DNA of 64,000 nucleotides, taken from the NCBI GenBank assembly GCA_001972305.1, contig BDDD01000043.1, forward strand, positions 235,717 to 299,716. Direction: 5' to 3'. The position numbers were made by a program, and so were the translations under genes. Position 1 is the stretch's first letter. Every line of letters begins with the position of its first letter. Positions 23,151-35,375 of the stretch are shown here, piece by piece. Source of the stretch: Cephalotus follicularis. Lineage: Eukaryota; Streptophyta; Magnoliopsida; Oxalidales; Cephalotaceae. The notes beneath the pieces were generated by a model. The model saw only the letters and a program-made list of their open reading frames with translations. It did no database searches and had not been told where the DNA came from.

Positions 23151-26100
23151 TCAATTTCCCTCCTCAACACCATCTTCATCGCCGCCGTCGTCGTCATCGT
23201 CATCATCATCATCATCTTGGTCATTGTCATCCTCATCAGTTTCATCACCATCCTTACCCTGCCATGGCACAATTCGGAAAATTATACATTGATTAGTCCA
23301 TTTCACCTGCTATTTTGACTGGTTTGGATCTTGTTCATTTTGCTTCTACTTTAAAAATCGAGACATTTTAGCACGTGGTCTGTCTAGCCTTCCAGTGAAT
23401 ATGGGAGCCAGATTATTAAAGCCATTCAGAATTTTGGAGCCAGATTCTTCAATGTTCATTAACAGGGCATCTGAGAACTGTTGCATCAGCAACAATGATA
23501 GTCTAATTTCCAACCTAAATCTGAGTGCCCACATAAAATAGAAAATTCTAATCGCATCAGAAAACAAATTTTTACAAGCTTTGATTGATCACTATAACAA
23601 TCCTCCTAATAATTGATCAAAGAACTCAATCCTCAGTGACATTGGTATATTAAATAACATTTAACTCAGTATGTTACATAGTCCAGTTCTGTCAATCGGG
23701 GCAGTAATTACTAATGCATACTGTGCTTACTGTTTATGCTTTAGGAGTAACACCAATAATGCAACAGGCACTCTATTAAGTGCTTCAGCCAAAATGTTCA
23801 CTATGCACAAAAATATAGTGGATGTCTGCTCATAATGCTAAACTGTTAAAAGAGAAGCAATAGAAAACATCTTTAATGGAAGTAAGAGGAAGTACAATGT
23901 GTAAAACTAAGTCGAATAATGATTACTGGAGAACACCTTTACTGCTTTCTATCCTCGTGATAAACCCCAGGGTTGCTTGAGCTAAAAGGTATGTTATTTG
24001 ATTATTTCTACCACAAGTATAATATGTAAAGGAGTTCCTTCATTTATCATTTTCTGCTATTCTACATCTAACAAAATGAATGTCAAGAAAATAGTGGACA
24101 GATAGTTAACTCTTTGTCTAGAGCCAGTATGAAACGAGGTTTTAGTTGACAAAACTACAGATTAAGTAAATAATTATAACCAGTATGATGACAGATTTCA
24201 GATAAGGCACAAATTAGTCATCAATTATATATATACACATATAACATCATTTACCTCCTCATCAGCATCATTCCCTTCAAAATCCTCTTCATCAGCCTCC
24301 TGCAGTATAGAAGTCATTCAATGCTCTTTACATAAACAATTCAGCAAAAATTGCTTTCAGCCATAACCAAACTTTCATTCATAATAAAAGAAAACGAGTG
24401 GGACAAAAGTTTTACATTGTTAAAAAAGGTAAGAGGATTGGGCCATAACTCTTCCTTGATGATCTCAGCAATCTGCAATTTAAAGTTGCAATTAATAACA
24501 GCTTTAACAAAATAATTTATAGGTACAATCCGGATGTAAATACAAAAGTTACCTCAACATGAAGTTCTTCTATCATTCCTTTCTGTTGCGGATCACTAAA
24601 CCAGCTAAAGAAGCTGCATCAACAACGATAAACTTGAGAACATAAAAGGGCAAAAACAAGGTTGTGAGAATTTAATGATATAACTGAAGAATGTTAAGGA
24701 TGTATCAACAATGGTGCCATGTAAATAATGGTGGATGGATAACACCCGTACAAGTAATACATGAAACTGTGAAATTTGTGCAAAAACACTGTCAAATAGT
24801 GGGACCGGAGAATATATTTATTATTATAGATGACACTAGCAATCACAAGATATATATTTCTCCAACTAAACATTCCAACAGAGGTGAAGGCAATAAAGAG
24901 GACAAAAAAGTAATCTGAATAACTGTTTTTCCAGTATAATTATACAGAAACTGTATTAAAAATCCTAAGTTCTTTGACAACTTATAAAGCACAGCGGCTT
25001 TTGAAGAGAGTACGCTTCAAAACTTTTACAAGATTAGAACAAATTAAAAAACACACTTGCTGAAAGGGACATTTTCCTTAATTGCAATGGGTTAGATACA
25101 AGTGTACGTACCCAAAATTTTAATATGAGATAACCACTAAACATCTGGGATAAATAGCTTGAATTTCACCTTCAAATTAACTTTCTGCATTAAGTTTTGT
25201 GCATCTATTTCCATACTATCTAAAAGAGGCCTTTCAAACAGGACAGTTTTTTCTAATTCAAGAAAGATATAACAATTAATCATGAAGAATTACTAGGAAA
25301 TCTACCCAGTGACACATAAAAATAGAATAGCTCAGCTATAGGAAAACATGCCTTGGCTAACTGTAAAACTAGCTAACATTCAAAAAGGACTACTTTCATG
25401 TTGTTAGTTCAGTCCTGAGGTTTATCAATGTTAATTATTAAAATTGTATTGAAAAAAGAAACCAAAAGAACAACCAGAGCAAAAGAAATGGATAGTTACA
25501 TGCTTTGGCTAAACAGAAAATTGGGTTTAGAAAAGCCAACCTATCCTCAGCAAAAGGTCGCTTATTCCCTTTCTTCTCATGATCAACTCCATTTGGTATG
25601 CCCTTCAAATGTTATGAATGCAATGGAATTGATAGTGCACATAAACCAAACAGGTATCACTTCCATGAAAGTAAAAAACGAAAAAAAAAAATCCCTACCA
25701 TGCCCTCTTTCCACTTGATTGAGGTAGAAGTAATTTTTGTTGTTCCTTCATCATCAACATAGGTAAAGGTCTTTGTCAGCTTTGTATCTTCAAAGTAAGG
25801 ATTGGGACTGAAGTTCTAAAAACAAAAAAAGAAAAAAACAGAAATAAGGAGTATATTATTGAATAACATTTTGATCAAAACCTAAGATGCAACAAAGAGA
25901 AAGTAAATGAATAGCTTCAATCATTTAAAAATAATGATTAAGCAGACAAAAAGAAATCAACTCACAAATGTAATTGAGTAACCCGATTTCACATCTTTAA
26001 AATCCTCAACTTCCAGAGAACTTAAATGTTTAAATATCTACGGCAAAAAGAAGGTAATGGTTAACTAAAGAAAAAACAGGCAAGCTTCTAAATTGAGTAA

Positions 26101-27391
26101 GCCATCATTTAGATCATCAACGGAAAAAAAAAACAATTTAGCCAATTCAAAGGAATCTAGACAACCAGCCTCATTGTTGTTTATCAGTTCATTGCAAGGC
26201 AGGAAAAAAGACAATAAGAACAAAATCAGAATTGGGGCTGCTAATAAATAGAATGAGTAGCAGTTTAGTCTTCAACAAAATTAGGTATACAAGCCAAACC
26301 TTTTGATCTTCTTCAGTCAAGAATTCACAAAGAGCAGGGTGACTTAAAAACTGCAAAAAATGAAAATAAAAAGTGAAAAGATTGATAATATGTAAATTAG
26401 TAACTTTATAGCAGGTAATGATTGAAAACAGTTTCAAAAGTAAACAAAGGAAGATATATGTCTTACAGCAGTTAACCAGAAGTCAGGAATGGACTTGATG
26501 ATATCACCCCGCTTTTCATATACTGGCCTGCGTATCTCATTGTACTTCTGCTCTACTTCCAAGACTTTATCACTTGCCTCTTCATTAATCTACAAGGGGA
26601 CCACAGGAAAAAAATTCCCAGAAATAAAACAATTAACAAAAGTAAATAATGTGTTCATATTACAACTGCCTGTCACCTTATTGTCAGTGAAAAAGGCTAT
26701 ATTCATGGTTTAGTTGCACAAATCAAAGCAGAAAAAGAAAAGCATAAGATATAACTAATCAATGTTGAATTTAAATAGAAGATAAAATAGTGACTAATTA
26801 GACAAACAAGCACATATTCGGAATTAAGCCAAATCCATAAATTTTAGCTACACTGTTCTGTTTATATCATTGACTCTAATTAAAACGAATCACATTTAAT
26901 TCAGTTGCTACATTAACTAGATATCTAATTACTGTTTTTAAAAAAGCAGGCTGAACCACAAAATAATAGAAAGCAAACAAACTCCAACAAGAATAAACTT
27001 AATCAACCAAAAAAAAAAAAAGACTAACAAAAGTAATTACCAATATAAAAAAAATGAGGTATCCAGATTTTCAATTATACAAATATGCTTGAAAAAATAA
27101 TTCAATGATAACACATTCAATGTATCACAAATGCATCATTAAAAAACGCAAATGGAGGAGAAGATATTCATTGAGAGAAATCAAAAGAAAAAAAGCAAGC
27201 ATTAGTAGTGAAAAGAGGCATATATAAACATGTATGCGTTTAGGTGTAGAGAGAAAGGAGACCTTTTCAAGCTCGTCTTGGATCTCCTGGAGCTTTTCGA
27301 TGGAGAGTACTAGCTCTCCGTCGATTTGCTCTGCGTTTTCGTCTTCGCCTTTCTCTGCTACCTTGCTCTTCTTCCCCTTATCAGCCACCAT
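23151..27391 (-). CDS. NRP: NAP1-related protein (SET/NRP-type histone chaperone)
   Basis: A nuclear histone H2A/H2B chaperone of the NAP/SET family, acting in nucleosome assembly. Ten coding exons on the minus strand: 27263-27391, 26467-26589, 26300-26350, 25966-26037, 25699-25815, 25541-25602, 24553-24613, 24416-24472, 24255-24299 and 23151-23258. All introns are GT-AG and the frame holds throughout: 825 nt, 274 aa plus stop. Domains are an N-terminal helix with [18 protein letters not shown] (dimerisation), [16 protein letters not shown] across exons 2-3, the NAP fold with [16 protein letters not shown] and [33 protein letters not shown], and a C-terminal acidic tail with ten Asp in a row. 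Arabidopsis NRP1/NRP2 are about 256 aa with the same N-terminus MVADK. No break is seen; NRP1 and NRP2 cannot be told apart here. Confidence 0.95.
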
Positions 27392-28082
27392 TTTGTTTTT
27401 CTTTACTTTTTTTGTTTCTACAAACCAAATAGAAATAAATAAATAAAAAAGACACCCTAACCCTAAAAATCTACCTTCTTCTCTCTCTGTCTCTTATTTG
27501 AGGGAGGAATGGCTAAAACCCTAGTAGTGGCTTTTTACTCTTTTGTATGTATGTGTTGTGAAATCAGCAAATCTGTTTGTGAGAGTTACAAAACAGTTAG
27601 GGTTTTGCGTGTTTTTATCTCCCGTGTTGTCAGTATGCGAAGATGTACGTCAAGATCCAATGACAGATATTAATTTCAGGGCTTTTGGGGAATTTCGTGA
27701 TTGTTTTAAGGGTATATTTGAAGCTTTGAGTGAAGTATTCTTTTATGTATCTCTCATTTGGGCTGTCTCCTTTCGATTCTTGGCCCAAGCTAAAGGGAAG
27801 ATGTTTTATATTTATGTAAGCCTACTATCAGGCTTTCACTTTGATTACCAAAAGCACTTTGATGATGGCTCTAAAGCCTACACGAAAGCATACTTGATTA
27901 CTTGTATGGCTATTACATTTTTTTTTCTTTCTAATTTGTGTTGTTTATTATGGTATTAATCCTTCTGCATTATTATTCTTAATAAATTACTCATAAGGCT
28001 ATCAACGTTTGCTAACTTATCTCTTAATATCTGCAAATAAATATATAAAGTAATATTTTATCGCTAAAAAATTGACACCTCA
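27392..28082 (-). promoter_or_regulatory. Upstream region of the NAP1-related gene
   Basis: The minus strand upstream of the ATG has a purine-rich leader (CT-rich on the plus strand, 27470-27500) that is probably 5' UTR. No convincing TATA box was identified. A plus-strand open frame at 27543-27959 has no protein-like features. The retrotransposon LTR at 28088 starts only 0.7 kb upstream of the start codon. Confidence 0.45.
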
Positions 28083-28087
28083 GATCC

Positions 28088-28732
28088 TGTTGACACTGAT
28101 ATTCGTCAACAATGAACTTATAGTTTCCCTTCCCTGTGGTCGAACTGAAAACGGTTGTTGTGTGGTCTTCTACGGCTAAAGGTAGCACCAGAGTAGTCTT
28201 CGGAACTATCCTTCCATGATTGAATCAGAATTTGTCATGTATGTGTGTTTCTAAGTGTTTTTAGTGTGATGGTTAAGATGTTTGTACATGTGCCGAGATA
28301 TTTAAGTGAGTTCTAGAGAAAGAAAGTGGTTAACCCATTTAAATACGGTGGTTGAGGGTATTTATAGGACCAGTAATGGAGCCTAAGAAACGTTTTAGCC
28401 CTGCCAATTGTCCATGCGTAAGGGCATTCTAGTAACATCCCTAGGCAATCAATCCCTGTAGGTCACCTCTCCCCAAAATTTGGCTTTTACCATACCTGGC
28501 AACTCTATCATTAAGAGCTATCAAATCTTATTATAGTGGTGGTCAAAGGGAAGAGCTCAACAAGCCTCCCAGGTCAGTTTGTAGATGAGAGCGAAGGTCT
28601 AACCAAGGGTTCTTCCTGATGGAGGCTTGGATAGATTGGATGATCTCGGCCCGGATAGATAGGATATCGGCTCAGACAGATAAGATTTATACACGTGTCT
28701 TAGCTTTATGATTTACAATCCAATCATCATCA
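28088..28732 (-). mobile_element. E3 3' LTR
   Basis: 645 bp, TGTTGACAC...ATCATCA on the plus strand. The left end resembles the E1 LTR end (TGTTGATG). On the minus strand a polypurine tract (GTGGGGGACTTA, 28733-28744) precedes it, and a TATA box (CTATAAATAC, about 28358-28368) matches that of the E2 LTR. Confidence 0.75.
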
Positions 28733-28950
28733 TAAGTCCCCCACTTCCTAAGCTCGCAGTTTTCTGATGCAGTGGAGACCAAGGGTTCTTCCTGGGAAGT
28801 TGTACTGTAAATATCTCGGCCACTACGAGATAGAGTGGGAAGAATTATGTCAACTAGATCCGAGCAGTGGAGACTTAGGAACACAACTCGGCTAGAACCG
28901 AGATACTCTTGGTCATCTTTAGGATTCCTAACCGACTAGTACCAAACTAG

Positions 28951-29290
28951 CAAAAGAACTCGGTGATCGTGGTCGCCTTTAAGGCTAATGACCGATTAGT
29001 GTCAAACTAGCAAAAGAAATCGGTTATAATCAAGATATTTTTTCAGCTACGAATTAGGGACTTCAACAAGTCCATCCGAGCACTACGTAGATAGTAAAAG
29101 AACTCGGTTATGATCGAGGTATTTTTTTCATCTACAGAATGGGGTATTCAACAAGTCCATCCAATCACTGCGTAGATAGCAAAAGAACTCAGTTAAGACC
29201 GAGGTATTTCTTCAACTACAGATTGGGGACTTTAACAAGTCTATCCAAGCACTGAGTAGATAGCAAAAGAATTCGGTTAGGACAGAGGTA
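28951..29290. repeat. 84-bp tandem repeats upstream of E3 antisense gene
   Basis: The anchor word AAAAGAA.TCGGTT begins at 28951, 29011, 29095, 29180 and 29263. The last three steps are 84, 85 and 83 bp; the first is 60 bp. The repeats lie between the LTR and the antisense gene, in its probable promoter or leader region. Confidence 0.85.
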
Positions 29291-29885
29291 TAGTAGGCAT
29301 CCGTGGTAGACGAATATTCCAGTAGATCTCCCTATAACCTTTTAGATCCTCCCACGACCTTCTATAGAATTTTATCCTTATCCTTTTGGAGGGAATTTTC
29401 AAAAGTAATTCTTGGCAGAAGTGAAATTTAAATATTTTTTAGAAGTTTTTGAGATGTCTCTTGGGATACCCGAGGCATTGAGAGGCCCATGTAAGCCATA
29501 TCCCTCCTCATTTCTCAATCACACCTCTTACTTTTTATTTTCTTAATCTCTCTCAAGCTGTGAAACCTCTCCAAACTCTCTTAATTTCTCCCTCTAGCCT
29601 TCAAGCTTTTGAAGATAATCAAATCTTCAACCTGTTCGTGAGACATCTTCAACCTCTTCTTGAGTATTTCTTTGCTAAATTTGTACCTTTTCGTTCCCCA
29701 ACCTTGATCTTTTGTTTGTGTTTGATCTCCCTTTCTTCACCTCTCTTTAAATTCTTTGTTTTTCTAAGTCCTGGTAAGTAAAATGAATTCACATTTGATT
29801 TCCTCGGATAAGTTCGAATAATCAAGCTCAAGTCCAAAGACAAAAGTTTGTTGTCTCCTCTAAGCCTTCGAATGAGGTTAGTAGG

Positions 29886-32055
29886 GTGGGGTTGACATCA
29901 GGTCAGGATTCGATTCCCAGAAATCAGACAGCTCCCACTTCTGCTTGCCCAGACCTCCTCCCCAATGATAATCTTGGTTGGTTGAAAGGCGCAGAGTTGG
30001 AAGACCAGGGATATGACATGCCGACGGAGGAACGTTACGTTCGAGATATCGTTTCGAAGACTAAAGAAGAGGAGTTGGTGGATTTTCGATCAAATTATTG
30101 CATATTGGATTTTATTGAGCTGTTCTTAACCCTGAGGGATCACGGATCTACCGAGTGTGTCAAGGGTATCTTCCTTTTCTACGTGGATACTCTAAAGTCA
30201 GGTCTTCGATTCCCCATCTAATCTTTCGTCTTTGAAGTTCTTGACTACTATAGAGCTCATCCATGCCAGCTCATCCTCAACTCTTGGAGGATTGTGACTG
30301 TCTTTCTTTGCCTTTGTAAGATGATCGAAGTGAAGCTTAGATCTCAGTCTTTTGTTACTTCTTCCACCTTTATAATCACCCCAACAAGTATCGGGGGTGG
30401 TTTTACTTCAAGAAAAGGCCAATGATTAGTCCTTTCTTTGACAAGCTTCCAGATTCTATGAAGAACTGGAAGCATTATTACTTTTACACGAGAAAGGTCC
30501 AAGGGTGGACTCGAGTGGCTCTGTGGAAGCAATTCAACACTTCTGAGGAAACCGACCACCCTATGCTATCTGAGGAACACAAGAAGCAAATAGATTAGAT
30601 GCTCGCCCTGGCCGTCCCCCCTGCTCACATTATGAAATTGCCTGAGGAGGCCAATCTTTCTCTTCTCGGCCTGAGCCTGGTTACAATGCCCGAGGGACAT
30701 TCTTATAGTTATCTTTTCCTTTTGTGTTGTCTTGCTTAGATTTCTAATATTCATCTAGTTTTCTTTCTTTGTAGCCATAAAAATGTTGAATGTCGAGAAG
30801 CTTCTTGCTATGGGAGCAATAAAGAAGCCAGCTCCTAAGAAGACCAAGAAGATGTCGATTCCCTTTACCCTTCTCGGCCCTAAGGAGAATCCTCCCAAGG
30901 TTCCCACCACCCTAGTTTTCGAGACGAACCTCCCCAAGGACCCTGCTACCTTGGGTGACAAAGGCTGAAGGTATGATGGTCGGTAGGGCTGAAGCATTGA
31001 TGGCTTAGGTCGAGAGACTGAAGAAGAATAACCGAGCTTAGTCGGCTTATTTTGGGGAGGAGGCCGGTCCCATTGAACAGGGCTCGCCATTTTCCCCTAA
31101 CGATGAAGTCATTATGGAGTTGTCTTCATGGCGACCAAACATCGGGTGATGACACATGAGTTGGCCCTCCTCAAGGCCGGGATGGCCATCAATCTTGCTA
31201 AGGGGATGCTCCTCCCTGAGGTCTACCAAGTCTACAAGGAGGAGTGCAACATCTCCCAGCTGTGGGGAGGTTTGGTTTGGCACTCCATGGTGGTAAGTTT
31301 TTGTCCTTAGAAAATTTTTTGAGTCTTTTTTCTTCTCTACTAACCTTTGTCTTTTTTATTCAGGCTACTCGGCACTCGGTCATCCTTGGAGATGAATTCA
31401 AGATGTCGGTGCTAAGATTCCAACAGGTAGTGGAAGGGAAGGTTGAGGTTACAGCTGAACTGGAGAAAGTCCAAGCTGAGCTAGAGAAGGCTGAGGTCGA
31501 GGTTGAGGGAGGCTCGAGACGCCGAGGCCTTAATGGTTGCCAAACTCAACAAGGCAACCGAGGAGTCCAAGTTTTGCCGACACCAAAGAGATTTACTCTC
31601 GAATGACAAAAAGGCTACCTTGGAGAGGGTGGCCGAGCTAACAAAGAAGGCCAAGAAGATGGCAGTAGAAGCAGAGGGTGCCTTGGACAGGTACCTGGAG
31701 TCCAAGGACTTTAGGGATAAAGTCAATGACGGGTGTTCTTTCTTCGATGGTGGGGTTGCACTGACCACTTGAGCTTGTTGAACATAATCACTCTGTTCTA
31801 GACTTGGGCGATATTGATCGGGAAGCTGTTCTCCAGCTATACATCAAGAAAAAGGACGAAGGCAAATATGAGGAGATTGCCTTTGAGGAGTCCAAGATGG
31901 GTGACGTTGATCTTTCCGAGAAAGATCCAGATACCAAGGTAGCCTACTTGGCTAAAGATCCTTTGGACGTGATGAAGATCCAGATGTCATGGATGAGAGT
32001 GGTCAGATTATCGCTTAGCTGCTTATATATATCATTTATACTTTTTTTTGGTTAA
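29886..32055 (+). pseudogene. Convergent (antisense) gene of E3, with several introns
   Basis: The N-terminal part (29990-30600) reads ...TLKSGLRFPI, then FEVLDYYRAHPCQL, LNSWRIV and WFYFKKRPMISPFFDKLPDS. This is the pattern of the plant 'putative gypsy type transposon' domain (Pfam PF04195, by recollection). Introns are inferred at 30708-30774 and, very clearly, 31293-31363 (GTAAGT...TTTTTATTCAG, 71 bp). The second half (31364-31770) is an Ala/Glu/Lys-rich coiled coil (ELEKVQAELEKAEVEVE, VAELTKKAKKMAVEAEGALD). An acidic end follows at 31804-32055. An in-frame stop near 30220, a frameshift near 30400 and another near 31503 mark decay. The function is unknown. Confidence 0.7.
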
Positions 32056-32069
32056 ACTCCAATTATCTT

Positions 32070-32510
32070 CGTTTTAAGACTTTTTTTACGAGTCGAACCA
32101 AGCACTGTGAAACCACAAAAACAACTAGGGCAAAAATGAGATCAGAAACAATGTCTTATGTAACCACCAAATTTGACTGACTCCAAGTTCTTGGTTTTAA
32201 GACTTTAACGAGTCGAACCGAGCACTATAAAACCTCAAAAACAACTTGGCCAAAATGAGATGAGAAGTGAAGCCCTATTTATCCACAGTTTTTAACCAAC
32301 TACAAGTTCTTGGTTTTAAGACTTTAACAAATCAAATCGAGCACTATAAAACCATAAAAACAATTCGGGAAAAAACCATATTAGAAGCGAGGTCCTCCTT
32401 ATCCACTGTTTTCGACCAACTGCAAGTTGTCGATTTTAAGACTTTAACGAGTCGAACTGAGCACTGTAAAACCATAAAAGCAACTCGAACAAAAATAAGA
32501 CCTCGGAGTA
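32070..32510. repeat. 120-bp tandem repeats at the E3 convergence point
   Basis: Four units are anchored on TTTAAGACTTTAACGAGTCGAAC; the GTCGAAC-like word falls near 32091, 32211, 32331 and 32450, giving periods of 120, 120 and 119 bp. They lie between the antisense gene's stop and the end of integrase. E1 and E2 have unrelated repeats in the same place. Confidence 0.9.
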
Positions 32511-32719
32511 ACCGTTTTTTTGAGATTTGGAGGTTGCTCTCTTAGGATAGTTTTCCAACTGATCACGGATTATGGATTTTGACCTATCCAACCATGAAAT
32601 GGAAAGTCATGAAGACAACTACGTTAAAATCGAAATTCTTTCGACCATGGTTAAGATTAAGGAATAAACTCTAAGTAGAAAACATCAAAATTCCCAAAAT
32701 AGAAAAGTTTATTTAACGA

Positions 32720-34245
32720 TGGCGAGATTACAATTTGAAGACTTAGCTATCTATTGGAAGTATTTCTTGAGGTGTATCAAGTTCTATGTCCTCGGTATTG
32801 CTCTTGCCCCAAGTCTTCTAACTTGTAAGCTCATTTTCCCAAAATGTCTGTTACCATATAAGGGCCTTCATATTTTGGAGCTAAATTTCCCCTTGCCAAC
32901 TCAGGCATTGACACCGAGGTCTCCCTCATGACCAGATCCCTAATTCGGAACTCTAGATTTTCACTGTACAATTGTAGTAGTGTTGAGTCCGTTGTTGATA
33001 GGCAGCAATCCTCCTGGCCGCTTGGTCTCGGTGTTTATTGATGAAAGCCAGGTTAGCATTAAGACCTTATATGTTGTGCTCTTCTCATAACTGTGCAGTC
33101 CTCAGAGAAAGGGCCCCCATCTTAACAGGGACCACCACTTTTGAGCCATAAGCCAGGCTGAACGGATTTTTGCCAGAGGTTGAAGTCGATGTAGTCCTAT
33201 ACCCCCACAATATATCTGGCAACTTTTCTACCCATAAGCCTGTAGACCCCTCCGATTTTTCTTAAACCCTTGCAAGATTATCCGATTGATGACTTCAGTT
33301 TGCCCATTAGATTGCGGGTGGGCCATTGAGGTAAGTTTTTTCCTTATCCCCATTTCTTCTCAATGTTCCCTGAATCTCGCATTGTCAAACTGAGTGTCGT
33401 TGCCGGTGACAAGAATACAGGGGATCCCAAACTGACAAATAATGTTCTTATAAAGGAATTTCTCGGTGTTATGCTTAGTGATTTTGGTGAGGGCCTTGGC
33501 CTCCACCCACTTTGTGAAGTAATCAACTGCCACCAGGATGAACTTCCTTTGTCCTGGGGCAGGTGGGAAAGGTCCCAAAATATCCATCCTCCATTGGGAG
33601 AAAGGTCAAGGTGATACTATGGAAGTGAGTTCCATAGCAAACTAGTGGGGAATGGATGCAAACCTTTGACACCGATCACATTGCCTTACCAACTCAACTG
33701 CTTCTCGGACTATAGTTTCCTTGCCTAAGTGCTTTATGTGCCAGAGACCTTCCCCCAAGATGACTACCACATGTCCCATCATGTATCTCTTTCAACACAT
33801 ACTTGGCTTCCATAGGTCGAAGGCACTTGAGAAAGGGTTGTGTGACTGACCTTCTATACAGTTGACCTTCTTGGAGTGTATACTGAGACGATTGATTTCA
33901 GATTCTTCGAGCTTCCGAGTGGGTCTCTGGTAACTATGAGTCTCTCAGCCAAACCACTATAGGATCCATCCAACTTGCTCCGACTTCCACGGAGTTAACC
34001 TCAGATGTTTTGGATATGCTCGGTCATGTCAGAGTCTTAAGGAAAGCTATCCGGTGTGCCTCAAAACTCTCCGATGTGGCCAACTTGGACAATGCATCAA
34101 CCTTGATGATTTCCTCTCTAGGTATCTGTGTGATCTCAAGATAAGGGAATTTATCACAAAGTTTCACGACCTCTCAGAGATAAGACATCATGGTTGTTTC
34201 TTGGGCTTCAAAAACTCCCTAAACTTGATTGGTGACCAATGAGAA
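32720..34245 (-). pseudogene. E3 integrase and RNase H remnant
   Basis: From right to left on the minus strand: RNase H end (SHWSPNQV to VDALSKLATSESFEA, 34245-34050), connection, integrase core (MDILGPFPPAPGQRKFILVA, VDYFTKWVEA, CQFGIPCILV, 33587-33360) and integrase C-terminal region (RIAAYQQRTQHYY near 33000). SDNGTQFD has become TGNDTQFD. Many stops are present. Confidence 0.8.
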
Positions 34246-34352
34246 TCGATAAAATTTTTATATTTTCGCTGTGCATGGTTACCGATTTTCTTACATGCAT
34301 TACTTTTCATCTATGACTAATGAGTTCAGGAGCCTAAAAAGTTGGGGACATA
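34246..34352. other. Junction DNA between two opposed Tat fragments
   Basis: About 100 AT-rich bases with no domain. The final GTTGGGGACATA looks like a plus-strand polypurine tract before the LTR that begins at 34353. Confidence 0.5.
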
Positions 34353-34737
34353 TGATATGGGTAAAATTTTAGACTAGTAATAGTGTGGCAAGTGGACACC
34401 CTAGACATTAATGAGGAATATTCAGGTTGCATTAAATCTCATTAATTATGGAAGGGAATATCAGAAAGATCCCTCTAGAGACCTGGATAATGCCATTCCC
34501 TAAAATCAAGGAGATAGAATCCTCCTATAACTCACAAAAAAGGGAAAACATCCATATCCATGCAACAATTCTAAGTCAGGCAAGATTATAAGGTAACTCT
34601 ACATTTTCCCCTACAAATAAGACCTTCATTCACAAATGTCCAGGTTCAAATTCTAAAACTCTTGAGCAATACTCTTGAGTTTCATACACAGTTTTTCCTT
34701 CTTGTATTGACTTAAGCATCGAAAGGTGTTCCCGAGG
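34353..34737 (+). mobile_element. Plus-oriented Tat LTR, 5' part only
   Basis: It begins TGATATGGGTAAAATTTTAGAC, clearly related to the E2 LTR start, and later contains ACTTAAGCATCGAAAGG and TTCCCGAGG, equivalent to E2 LTR positions around 48998-49025. It stops exactly where the next LTR (TGTAACACCGC) starts. The missing rest of this LTR was not found elsewhere in the window. Confidence 0.7.
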
Positions 34738-35327
34738 TGTAACACCGCAATCCGAATCGGATAGAAATGTCACGTGCTAAACATACAAAATCTGAAAATA
34801 ATAGAAGAACCAATATTTATTAATGATATTGGATATCCAATTTTCAAACCTAAATAATACTCTAAATATAGTCACAACGGCTCTAAACTAAAATCAAACA
34901 TAAACTAGTCTCCACTCACATCTTTTAAGTAGAAGATCTTAATCACACATTCTCATGGCCTTCTTGAGAACCTGTCGCGAAGAAAAAAAAATGGCTGAGC
35001 AAAACACTCAGTACGGATATAGAGTAAAGATAAATAACGAACAAACTGATAGAAGAACAAACTGAAATCTCAAATGAATGTAGTATCAAAATATCAATAG
35101 GGAAAACTAAACTACAATAACAAAATCTGAAATAAAGGAAATCAAAGACCGAATCAATAAATTATAAAACGTAAGTAAAGAAATACAATTAAAAACCGAA
35201 CCAAAATATCAAAAGCTGAAATAAGATGATTTAAAGCTAAAACCAAAACTGACCCAAATTATCAAAAAGCTGAAATACAAATGTATAAAACCAAACCAAA
35301 ATCATACTGAATGTTATACTGATATCA

Positions 35328-35331
<4 letters not shown>

Positions 35332-35374
<43 letters not shown>
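35332..35374. repeat. (TA)n microsatellite
   Basis: About 21 uninterrupted TA units. Confidence 0.95.

Positions 35375-35375
<1 letters not shown>

Larger units (their letters stand above)
28088..34245 (-). mobile_element. Tat-type retrotransposon E3, 5' half missing
   Basis: It has the same plan as E1 and E2 but is more diverged: a minus-oriented 3' LTR (28088-28732), a convergent intron-containing gene on the plus strand (29886-32055), tandem repeats, then integrase and RNase H remnants on the minus strand, ending abruptly near 34245. RT, gag and the 5' LTR are absent. The base pairs left of the LTR are GATCC (28083-28087); no partner was found. Confidence 0.8.

Noticed and set aside
23098-23318. 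Serine- or valine/isoleucine-rich frames on the plus strand
   Set aside because: Antisense of the GAT/GAC repeats that encode the acidic tail of the NAP1-related gene.
27543-27959. 138-codon plus-strand frame upstream of the NAP1-related gene
   Set aside because: No recognisable domain or leader, and the composition is like the flanking AT-rich DNA. Could be promoter or intron sequence; kept out for lack of support.
28951-29290. Regular repeats resembling a CRISPR array
   Set aside because: Whole 84-bp units repeat head to tail without unique spacers, inside a plant retrotransposon.
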